This document shows, piece after piece, positions 8,898-17,942 of a stretch of 26,984 nucleotides of DNA; position 1 is the first letter of the stretch, and each line of letters opens with the position of its first letter. Source of the stretch: Cylindrotheca closterium (taxonomy: Eukaryota > Bacillariophyta > Bacillariophyceae > Bacillariales > Bacillariaceae); NCBI GenBank assembly GCA_933822405.4, contig CAKOGP040001079.1:5372-32355 (forward strand), given 5' to 3'. Both the position numbers and the translations under genes were made by a program. The notes under the pieces are model-generated. The model was not told the DNA's origin. It made no database searches and worked only from the letters and a program-made list of their open reading frames with translations.

Positions 8898-10425
8898 ATG
8901 CTCAAGTTTGTGACAAAGGCGATGGATATCAAGCTTCGAGTTGAAGCCAATTTCACGACTACTCTTGAAGATCCAATCGAACTCTTGAAACGTATTGAAC
9001 AATTCATGAAGAAGAGTGCTGATGCTGAGTATGATTTCTTGGATTTCTGGGAAGCGAATCAAAAGTTCTTTGCTATGAAGCAAGGAACAACAGAAGACTT
9101 GATGCATTTCAATGAACGATTCTTGAGACAGGCTGAAGTCCTACAAAAACTATATGTCGTGGCCTGGATCCGAGATTTTGCAGTCAAGACAAAAGCGTAT
9201 GCTGCTATTGCTAGCACCGATTCTGCTGCTCAAAACAAGTTCAAGGATTATATCTTTGAAGCCGTTCTGGCAACAGGATTTCTATGCAACTGCAATCAAA
9301 CAAGAACAGCTCCTCTGATGCTGGATCTTCAGACGAATTATTGCAGAGAAGTGGATTATTATCCAAAGACGGTCAGCAAAGCACAAGATATGTTGAAGAT
9401 TCACATGGAGGTGATTGAAAATCCGGGAGTGAACCTCTACCAAGGAAAAGACCAACCTAATAAAGGTAAAGGTTAAGGAAAAGGAAAGGGGAAACCAAAG
9501 GATGGAAAGAAGGCAGCATGCTATGTGTGGCAACAAAGACCATATGTCTCCAAAATGCCCAGACAGACTGTTACCAAATATCCAATGGAAGAATCAGGAT
9601 CAATATGTCGACTATGGGAAGCAGCTCAATCTGAATCAGATTGAAGCAACTGTCCCAGCTACTATTCCAGCTATAGTTCCTGGAGCTTCAGCGTCCACAA
9701 GTGGAGCATCAAGTGTTGCGGGAAGCGTTAACACACCTTTGTGACTTGCTGGTACTACAGGTAATCAAATGATGCAAGTTCCTTCTGGAATGCAGCTCAT
9801 GCAGATTCCAACTCAAGGTGGCGGGACTGTTACTGTCCCTTATTCTATGAATGCTAACGGTGAGATTGCGTTCAGTGGAATGCAACTCAGCCGACAAGGC
9901 TTCAGTGGTGCTCAAGTGCGCCAAGGATTCGATGCAACTCAAGCTCGAACTCCGCAAGCTGTGAAAACTGGATATTTTGATACGTCAAATGTCTTTCATG
10001 ATGCTATCAAGGGAAAGCATGAGAATGGCAATGATGTCTATCTTATTCCATGTCCTGCTGGTACGATAAATGTCAAACTTCAAGCCAACTGGCACTATGC
10101 TAGTGAAAATGAAGATTTGCCTGATCTTGCTACTGAAGCAGATCAAGGTCTGCAGTTTATTCAAAGCTGCAGAAGAGAAAAGGATCCATTTGGATTGCAC
10201 GATCATGTCATCATGGACAGTGGTTGAACAAACATCACCTTTTGTAATGGTGAGCTCATGCATGGACTCTGTCATGCTGAGAAGGAGCTCAATATGCACA
10301 CTAACACGGGCAGCAGAGTTCTTGACAAAGAAGGTTTTCTAGGAAGATTTCCGCCTCCAGTTTACCACAATGAAGATAGAATTGCCAATTACTTGCTATG
10401 CAATTGCTGCGGGATACTGTGCTGA
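8898..10425 (+). pseudogene. Ty1/copia gag and start of protease, broken
   Basis: Gag runs from 8898 (LKFVTKAMDIKLRVEANF, then EDPIELLKRIEQFM and the RLL-like segment MHFNERFLRQAEVL). A stop at 9474-9476 precedes a lysine/glycine-rich stretch. The CCHC zinc knuckle (CYV, then CGNKDHMSPKC, 9519-9557) is split by loss of one TG in a GTGTGTGG run. After another stop (9742-9744) comes the linker, and then the aspartic protease active site IMDSG at about 10209-10224, where the next codon is TGA (10225-10227); the copy at 25946 has Cys (TGT). Similarity to the minus-strand copy ends near 10400, and the frame closes at 10423-10425. Gag would form the virus-like particle and the protease would mature it. 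Integrase and RT are absent. Confidence 0.85.
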
Positions 10426-10699
10426 AAGGCTCCTTGACTGCTACATTTCTATTCTGTACTTTCTATTCAATACTTGTATTATTCAGATTACTGAGCATGG
10501 ATGTGGAGTCTCACGCATCTGTTTTACTAGGCCAAACCTGTACCATGTGGTATAGTCTTGTAGACTTTATACTAATGTCCATGTTTCAATTTACGTCCCA
10601 AGTAGTTCCTTACACAAGGCATAACCACACCCATCCATGTTTGGACTCAGCCATTCATGCCATTGTCCGTCCTGTGTCCGTCAGCAAACAAGCACTGTC
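10426..10699. other. Junction between two copia remnants; no gene
   Basis: This lies between the plus-strand gag–protease remnant and the minus-strand RNase H remnant. A CATGGATGTGGAGTCTCAC block near 10497 loosely resembles 7192-7214 inside the 167-bp insertion. LTR ends could not be defined. Confidence 0.35.
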
Positions 10700-11050
10700 C
10701 AGAATTCTTGCATGAAATTTTGTCACATCTCAATGTATTGAGTTTGTCCCCATACAGTCCAATTATTTCACATGTCATATGCTGCTCTGTTGTCAACATA
10801 GAGTCTCATTGGCAGTTGTACTCCCCCTTGCTTCAATGAATTGAGAATTGCATCTCTGAAAGCATTTCTTGGGCACATTATACTGCTGAAAATAGTTCAA
10901 CTTCTGTCACAGAAAGAGCCACAATTTGCATCATCTTGCTTCTGTGGCTAACAGGTTCTTTGTTGATAAATGCCGTCCATCCATTGATACTCTGTTGCAT
11001 TGCATTCTTGTCATGTTTGGAATCACTCCATCCTCAATCACAAAAAGGTT
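10700..11050 (-). pseudogene. Ty1/copia RNase H domain (second lineage)
   Basis: Reading leftward from about 11040: SDSKHDKNAMQQSINGWTAF, then EPVSHRSKMM and VALSVTEVELFSAV (catalytic Glu in the TEVEL block), a TAA and a frame change, then QLPMRLYVDNRAAYDM (catalytic Asp in VDN) and NNWTVWGQTQYIEM with TGA stops. The order matches the RNase H end of copia pol (usual signature LANNW.VGGRTRHVDVRQ). It belongs to the same minus-strand element as the gag at 12220-12907, from which integrase and reverse transcriptase have been deleted. Confidence 0.75.
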
Positions 11051-11376
11051 TTCACAGACATTTGCTCTCATCTTTCTCAAGCAGTACTCTCTCTCAGAGT
11101 TATACAGTTCCAATTGGGTCCACTTCTTCACATGAAACAACTTTCTGACTTCAGATTTCTTCATATTTTTCTTTCTTGCTTCTTGGAGTAACAAGATCTT
11201 CTTTGCTCATCGTGAGCTCTTTCTTGTTGTCACTCATGTTCTCTTTATTGCTCATTTTCTCTTACATCACTCATCACAAGCTTGCTGCTTATCTCAAGCT
11301 CTTCACTATCAACAATCAAACAGTTGTTGATTGTTGTTTCTTGTTCTTCTTTATTTCTATTGTCAATCTTGTCAAT

Positions 11377-12218
11377 CTAGTCTGAAGTTTCTGAAGTTGC
11401 TGTACCAGAAGTCTCTCCCTCAGCAGCTTCAGAGACTTGGCAGTGGTCTTGACATTGTTTGGCTTTCACTCCTTTACTGGCCCAGGAGGTAGTATCTTGA
11501 CTCTTCATGGGTGGGATCTGGGTGTGTGCCCTCCCGCATCCTAGCGGGTCCTCGCCCGTTTGGGCTGTATAGTATGTCCCCAGCATGTGATTCACGACGT
11601 GTTTGATTACATCATCATTTGTCAGAGGTTTGATGTAGATCCTGAAAACAATTCCATCACAGGTTGGGATTTCGATATCAAATCGCAACATCACTTTCTC
11701 TCTCTCCAATGTCAACATGCTTTCATCACCACACAGTGTCCAACGTTCAATGAGTTGCTTGGTGGTGCTGGGTGTGTTGTAGTTGTTGCCAGGCACACCC
11801 TTCACATTGTTCATTCGAACTTTCATCTGAAGAGTGCCAAATTTGTCACACAGCAACCCTGGCGCTTCGCCTTCTTGCTTTATGCCTGTAGTCCCTCCAT
11901 CAGCGTCTCATTACCCTTTCCGTCTTCAAGTTTCTCTACATTTTCAAGCTTGTCAAGATATGGTATAGTGTCTACCAATGCTCCAGTGTCCGCAATCCAG
12001 ATGTTGGGATCATTGAGCAGTTCAAAAACCTCATGGCAATTCAACATGCCTTGAGGTTCCCCCTTTATCAATTTGTCAGTTTGTGTGACCGGTATCTTTG
12101 CAATTGCCCCCATCTTTCTTCTCATCTTGGATCTTCTTCTTGAACCATTCTGGCGCTGTGTGGCATTTCCTTCATCTTGCCAACAATTCACCATAATATG
12201 ACCAATCTTGCCATACAT
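11377..12218 (-). pseudogene. Ty1/copia aspartic protease and pre-integrase region
   Basis: The frame 12218-11880 carries the end of a second, degraded zinc knuckle (GKIGHIMVNCW) and the protease active site WIADTGALVDTIPY. A frame change near 11860 leads to a 159-residue frame (11856-11377) with the protease C-terminal half (VPGNNYN, LIERWTLCGDE, LRFDIEIPT). It ends in a stretch resembling the pre-integrase linker (HTQIPPMKSQDTTSWASKG). The product would cleave the Gag-Pol polyprotein. It is broken by frameshifts. Confidence 0.7.
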
Positions 12219-12219
12219 T

Positions 12220-12907
12220 TTAAGTTATGTTGTTCCTTCCGCGCTCTCTATCCTCAGTACATTGGAAAGCCATGTGACCCTTCTTCTTACAACAGTAACA
12301 TATCACCCACATTGTCCACTGATGAAAGTTCCACTGCTTTGGCTGAGGAGGTTTTCTTTGTCTTTGCTGCTGGGTACATGATACAACATTGCACATGCAT
12401 TGCTTCTCTGATGTTCTCCAATGTAAGTGCATTCCCTTTGTTTCTCGTTTCTGCTGTGATTGTGGCACCATATTCAATAGGTGCAGCATCCAATACAATT
12501 GCAAGTAAGTCCTCAAGACTTAACTTTTGGGTGACATACTTATCCTCAATTTGGCTGATCTGTTCAAAAAATGTGTTTGGATCATTATCTTTCTTCATGT
12601 TTACTTGATCCATCTCACGTCTCATCTCGACCTTTGACATCACATCACTAGGTCTGTATTGCTTGAACAGAGTAGCAATCACCTTCTTGTAGGCAAGGCC
12701 ACTTGGCCAATCTACCATGACTGCATCAGCAATCATTCCCATCATTGAGGCTGAAGTGAACGCCATTGTCAGCATCTCCATGGCCAATGAATTTGCATGG
12801 CGCGGCTTCTTTATCTTCTTTCTACCTGCATCATCTGCAAGAACTTCATCCTCCTTTAGTGGGAGATCAGGATCCCTTGTCCTCCTGGCATACGTCTTGA
12901 ATCGCAT
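12220..12907 (-). pseudogene. Ty1/copia gag with CCHC zinc knuckle
   Basis: The 206-residue frame (12907-12287) has the copia gag core (LAMEMLTMAFTSASMMGMI, DWPSGLAYKKVIATLFKQY, VNMKKDNDPNTFFEQISQIE, EDLLAIVLDAAPIEYGA). The zinc knuckle CYCCKKKGHMAFQC (C-X2-C-X4-H-X4-C) is read in the next frame (12516-12220), so one indel separates core and knuckle. Gag would assemble the particle and bind element RNA. No 5' LTR was seen: upstream sequence changes at 12940 to the decayed copy of another element. Confidence 0.85.
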
Positions 12908-12939
12908 CCACTACATCTGAAATTAACTAGTGTAATGAC

Positions 12940-14982
12940 TAACTTTACATCGGGCATTACCAAAAAAGCCGGATGGACTCACTTTCAAAGCTTCAAAGCA
13001 CCATACAATGCATTTGTAAGTGGTGGTAAGGTGATTTTGAGGACAAAGTTTGTATCCTCCAAGCAACGATACAGCAAGCAAGGGCAAAGCTGGCAATGCA
13101 ATTACCGTTCCAAGTCAACTTTCTACCAGTGCCTTTCTTATTGGTAGGTGATGCCCTGATCCTTTCTACAGCCGGTAGCTCAGCCTTGGTCAGCCTGCAG
13201 TTGCTAAGGGTGTCACGTTCTCTCCAAAAAGCCACAAATGGATTGAGTGTCAAACTGAAGATGTTGCCAACCCAACCAAGTGGAGTGTGGTAGCAACAAT
13301 GATAAGGACGCAAATGTCGTCTCATGGATTCTTAAAAGTGGTTTGCTTGTTTTTGCTCCTCAAAGCATGAAATGAGTATCGCAAATTAGCAGTCAACAAT
13401 AACATACTAGACTGAATATTTTATCTATCTAGCTGTGAAGAATAGCCACCCTATATTTTCTGGGTGTCATCAATAATGTCTCTTTCCCTAAATATTGTTT
13501 CCCAGGAGCTTGGAATAATGCCACCGACAACAAAATTGTAGACTTCAAGCAGACCTGGTTGGATGGACATACTTTTGTTGATGCAAATGTTTGTTCCATC
13601 CATGACCAGCAAAACATGTCCTTTGGCTTGACATTGTACTTTCTTTGCTTCTTCTCGGTGGTTTTTGCAATAAGTTCTGCCTTCACCTTTTCAAATTCTG
13701 GAAGCTGATAAACCTGAAGGCGGTTTGTGAACACTTCATTTTGCTGCTTCTTGTTTGGCATGAATCTCAATATTCTAGCCAATTTCTTTTGAACTAGATG
13801 ACGACTCTGGCAATATTCCATACATTTTGAAATGAGAAACAAACTGTGGGATATGTAAAGCCTATCATGAAGTTTTGGAAAGACGCCCTGTTTGGGAAAG
13901 ATATCCAACCATTTGAAGAAAACATGGTAACAATACCCCTTCAGTTCATCAATCTTTTTTCATTGTCCCGCTTTTTATGGGACTTGAGGAGGATGTTCAT
14001 CTTGAACATAGGCATGGCTACCTCTTCTGAGCCCTCCATTGCTGTCACAACATTTCATGCTTACCATCACCTGATCTTGGACCACTACTTGAGCATCAAT
14101 AATGAACAAATCCATTCTGCCAAATTGTGCATTGAATTTGGGACCCACAATTTTAATTGCTTTGCAAAAGGCCCGCTGAGCTGGGCCCTTGGGCTTCTTT
14201 GTACTGTCCTATTTTTCAATAGCTTTCAGTAAAGCAACTGCTGTTACGGAGATTTTTGCTGCATTCACAGACATGCACACAATCATCCGTCGTTTATGCA
14301 AATCTTCTGCAAGGATCCTTCACTCATTTGATGCCAATTCTTCCGCTGTTGATATTTGTTTGTAATTTTTTGATTTTCTTTTTCAAGTAAGCTGCCTTTT
14401 GGTGGGGGCCTTTTTTTGCTTGCACTGCCCCTTTTCATCGGCCACTTTTTTCAACAATGTCACTGTTCCCAGATTCGTCTTGAGTGCATCAATTTTTCCC
14501 ATTCTCTCATCTATGTTCTTCTTGAACTGGTTCTCTAAGCCTGCTTCGAGGGATGGATATCAAGAAGTGGCTTGTTGATCACACATCCAATGTCTCACAA
14601 TTCATCTTCAGAATATGTGTTGTTCCCATAGTTGGAATCTTCCTCAAGCTTCTGAAACATGATTGAATTTGAATGTTCTCCGCAGTGTGAGGGATAATCT
14701 TTCTACTCAGCTTCAACTTTGGCTGCTAATCGATTGTTCTCAAGACCATGTTCTTTGGCATATTGTACCATCCAGTCTGGAAAGTTTGCCTTATAAGTGC
14801 TTTTTGGTTGGGTAGAGAAGATACAGTTCGACCTTGCATTTGTGCTGCCCAGGAACTCTTCTTGTCACAGCTAACAAATCCAATTACCTGTCTAAAGCCA
14901 CAATCGATCAGTTCAACATTTGGTTCCTGCCATTGAATTAGCTTCTCAAACAAGCCCACAACCAAAACCTTGTCTTGTTGGC
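12940..14982 (-). pseudogene. Decayed second copy of the ORF3 protein and its 3' flank
   Basis: Colinear with 17461-19696 at roughly 85% identity by eye. Homology starts at CTAAC/CTAAA plus TTTACATC (12940 and 17461) and ends at TTGTTGGC (about 14982 and 19693). Frameshifts, stops and small deletions break the reading frame into pieces such as 13908-13429 (DIFPKQGVFPKLHD, MPNKKQQNEVFTNRLQVYQL) and 14965-14726 (GLFEKLIQWQEPNVELIDCG). The CX2C motif of the intact protein is lost in a deletion near 14850. Many differences turn CpG of the intact copy into TpG or CpA. The ORF1 and ORF2 counterparts are absent, so this is a truncated copy. Confidence 0.85.
12993..13325 (-). pseudogene. ORF4 copy downstream of decayed ORF3
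   Basis: This 110-residue frame is homologous to the frame at 17517-17927. The best conserved block reads CRLTKAELPAVERIRASPTN followed by KKGTGRKLTWNGN. Function is unknown. Conservation between copies shows it is part of the same repeated unit. Confidence 0.5.
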
Positions 14983-16560
14983 ACCAAAGCTACCGTCACA
15001 GCGCGCATGCAACGTGCAATCAACCCCTGCAATCAACCGCGCCGCAGGCATGGCTATCCCCAATTTTACGCGTACAAAATAAATGTTCCACAAACTCGTA
15101 GACATAAATGTTCAACATCACCAAGTTTTTCCTCCTGATCGAGCAAAAGTGCCTAGTTCTAGCCATAAATTGCCTTCACCACCAGACTGAAGCTACAAAT
15201 TAGATCTGAACTATCCAATTCTCCACAAGGAATAATGATCTTTGGATTTGAGCTTTCGATGGACCAATTTTGGACTTCGCAAAAGTGACGGTGCTCCGGA
15301 AAATAAATCAACCTCAAGCATGACAGGGCTCTTGTAGACACCCATTGGATTGAGACATTGTGGCTCCTGTGATACTGATAAGTTTTGTTGTGTTCCCTTT
15401 CCTAGACTTCATACTGGGGAATGACACCCCGCAGCTCGTTTCATTTTGGAGCAGAATGAAATGCACTGATTTCCTTACACTTTGCATCCGACACAAAAGA
15501 TTCATAATTTGTGCGGTAGATGCAGATTCAAGCACAGAGCACACTTCCTCCGCTATGTATACTTAATCTCTTAGGATAGTGGGTTGGAAGGATGATATAA
15601 GATGGGACTACCCCCAAATGCTCCCTCTTGTGGATGAGCAGATTCAAAATGTGCTCGATCAGATGTTGCTTCATCTGCAGGAGGTTTGACGCACTTTTAC
15701 CATCCAACGTATTGGGATAAGGAATAGGGATATCTAAATAGTAGAAATATTTCATTATGCAGCAACGGCTAAGCCGTGGGTCTGGGTCTAGGAGGCCATG
15801 GAGCCGAATTTTGAAGAACAGATGCTTCATATTAGAATGGTCGACTTCAGCCATTTGATTATTGCATAAGGAGCCAACATAACCCCTATCTAATGTATTT
15901 AGACCTATTGCAACCCGGATACGCCCATTTCACTTTCCAGCAAGTGTATAGTCTGCATCTGATGTCATAATGTATACTGGCTTGTGCGCTTTCAGCTTTG
16001 GTGACTCGGACGTCTAGGCCAATGCAACCAGATGCTACAATCAAAGTTTCACCCCATCTCAGTCTTTTAATAGGTATTTACCTCTCTCGAAATCTATTGG
16101 TCAGTGTATTTAAGGATTTTGGCAAATGCTTGATGTATATTTGGCCAAATTTGTATTAGCAACAACATACTCATAGGCAGCCCTTTGCTTTCTATCGCCG
16201 AGTCTCTTCCAAGTATATCATCATCTAAAGTTACTAGTATATTCTAGGGGAAATGGGTACCTCATAGCACTTGCACGCCTCCTCCAATTATGGAAAGCCA
16301 AATGATTGCTCACAGTATTCAACGACCTAGACAAGATCCTCGTTGAAGGACCCCACCACCCAGCTCATCAATCCACTTTATGAATTCTGTACCAGCCAAT
16401 CCAAAGTCTGGTTCATTCCTCAACATTTCATCACTTAGCCATGTACATTTTCATTGTATGCAACACACTGTAGTGGTTTCACAATTGGTGCGGATAAAGT
16501 ACTGGAAAGGTTTCCTAGCAATGCTGTAGTGTTGGAGCTGAAAGCTCAACAATTCCATCT
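14983..16560 (-). pseudogene. Decayed coding sequence, unknown family
   Basis: Several minus-strand segments look coding and follow each other with frame changes. From right to left: TWLSDEMLRNEPDFGLAGTE (near 16440), FHNWRRRASAMRYPFPLEY (near 16290), GDRKQRAAYEYVVANTNLA (near 16190), KPVYIMTSDADYTLAGK (near 15975). The longest open part is 15854-15528 (HSNMKHLFFKIRLHGLLD, then CCIMKYFYYLDIPIPYPN). A frame at 15544-15314 (MCSVLESASTAQIMNLLCRM) may continue it. Stops and shifts, or unrecognised introns, prevent a gene model. I do not recognise the family. It lies upstream (in minus-strand sense) of the decayed ORF3 copy and could be a host gene or another transposon gene. Confidence 0.4.
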
Positions 16561-16922
16561 GCTTATCTCAAAAAGCAAGTAGTTTCCAGCTCAAAGATAA
16601 TATAGGAGGGATTTGAAGTTGCCACAGTTTGATTGTTGCCTTGGAGTCATCATCGAATGTTGGCTTGACTCTTTCCTTGGAAGTTTGGCAGCAAGTTTTG
16701 GGTTTGCATGGGCATTTTGAAAAATTCTTTGTGCACCTGATCTTCACACATATACTGCATTTGGGCAAATTGTTTGGTTCCCTCTTGTGTTGCACTGGTG
16801 CAAATTTGAAGTGTGCGGAGGTTGTTGTTGACGAGCAATGGTCGACGGACCAAGCGTGCACGATTTTTGGCGAGGCGTTGAATTTTGGTCATTTTGGTCA
16901 AAATGAAAAATTGGCACAGCTT
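16561..16922. other. Left flank of the 6-kb element; no assigned gene
   Basis: A minus-strand frame (16861-16568) is cysteine-rich (CSICVKIRCTKNF, KCPCKPKTCC) but short and overlapped by other frames. I cannot support a function. A stem-loop with GTTG and AGCT arms lies at 16532-16551, just to the left. The stretch ends with GCTT (16919-16922), which is repeated at the right end of the adjacent element. Confidence 0.35.
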
Positions 16923-17010
16923 CACAGTGGATCATATGGGCCAAAAACGGGAATCGTATAGGAGCTAACATAGTGTCAATATGCAGCCATCCCGTTTTTT
17001 TTGTAGTCGC
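16923..17010 (+). repeat. Left terminal inverted repeat (imperfect)
   Basis: CACAGTGGATCA at 16923-16934, CGGGAATCGTAT near 16948, CCATCCCGTTTTTT at 16987-17000 and GTAGTCG at 17003-17009 match the inverted right end. The left end has two extra insertions of roughly 10 and 20 bp. Just inside, a CGAGT/ACTCG hairpin (near 17012-17026) and a GTACC-rich tract (about 17166-17192) resemble subterminal motifs. Confidence 0.6.
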
Positions 17011-17059
17011 ACGAGTCGTATACTCGCATGAACGCAATGATGTATATGTATTGTATGTA

Positions 17060-17103
17060 ATCATTTTTACTAGCGTAGTGCCAGTCGGATTGAAGTTCGT
17101 AAT
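17060..17103 (-). mobile_element. Short copia protease-linker fragment inside the left subterminal region
   Basis: 17069-17099 matches 26060-26090 (31 bp with two mismatches by eye), which encodes part of the copia gag–protease linker. On the minus strand it reads NFNPTGTTLVKM versus NFKPTGTMLVKM, an alternate frame of that linker. It is probably a captured or converted scrap. Confidence 0.6.
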
Positions 17104-17516
17104 GTATGTAAAAAATTGTGCTTGTTTTATTGGCATTCAGGAATAGAGTTCAGTTGAGTCAGTCACCGGTACCGCGTACGGGTACCAGTACTATTATAAC
17201 CCACTGAAGCGCGACAATTTCAATATGAAGACAGAAGGATTGGGCAGGGGTCGGTCCTCATAAGTCACGATCAAGCCTCTAGCCAAAGAATAGAGGAAGA
17301 TGTGAATGCTGTCGATACTCTCAAGTTCTGACAATGCCAAATCTATCTAGCCTCTGATGCCCCATGCAGGGATTGGAATGATTATGCACATCTTTGTGAT
17401 CAAGCAACACGATTGCAATTGACCAGATCACGAGGTTACGATCAAATCAGAACAGCCGAGCTAAATTTACATCAGGCATTACCAAATAAAAACCGGATGG
17501 ACTCACTTTCAAGGCT

Positions 17517-17927
17517 TCAGAGCGCCATACAATGCATTTGGAAGCGGTGGTAAGATAATTTTGAAAATGAAGCTTGTATCATCCGAGCGAGGATACGGCA
17601 AACGAGGGCAAAGCTGGCAATCCAATTACCGTTCCAAGTCAACTTTCTGCCAGTGCCTTTCTTATTGGTAGGTGATGCCCTGATCCTTTCTACGGCCGGT
17701 AGTTCAGCCTTGGTCAGCCTGCAATTGCCAAGTGTGTCACGTTCTCTCCGAAAAGCTACGAATGGACGGAGCGTCAAACTGTAGATGTCGCCAACCAATC
17801 GAGTGGCGTGTGGTAGCAACGACAATGAGGACGCAAATGTTGTCTCATGGATTATTAAAAGTGGTTTGCTTCTTTTGCTCCTCAAAGCATGAAATGAGTA
17901 GCACGAATTAGCAGTCAACAATAACAT
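17517..17927 (-). CDS. ORF4, small conserved frame 3' of ORF3 (136 aa)
   Basis: An open minus-strand frame starting 16 bases beyond the ORF3 stop. The N-terminal part (up to SLLPHATRL) differs in frame from the copy at 12993-13325, where a one-base indel near 17805 shifts the reading. From GDIYSLTLRPFVAFRRERDT onward the two copies agree, with an arginine/lysine-rich block (AELPAVERIRASPTNKKGTG). I recognise no domain. It may be a separate small protein, a missed 3' exon of ORF3 or a chance frame within a conserved 3' region. Conservation of frame over about 90 codons despite CpG decay favours coding. Confidence 0.4.
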   Translation of the reverse strand: MLLLTANSCYSFHALRSKRSKPLLIIHETTFASSLSLLPHATRLVGDIYSLTLRPFVAFRRERDTLGNCRLTKAELPAVERIRASPTNKKGTGRKLTWNGNWIASFALVCRILARMIQASFSKLSYHRFQMHCMAL

Positions 17928-17942
17928 ACTAGACTAATTATT

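Noticed and set aside
10926..11191. Three overlapping plus-strand frames of 63-70 residues
   Set aside because: The minus strand here carries the recognisable copia RNase H and its upstream sequence; the plus frames are serine/leucine/phenylalanine-rich shadows.
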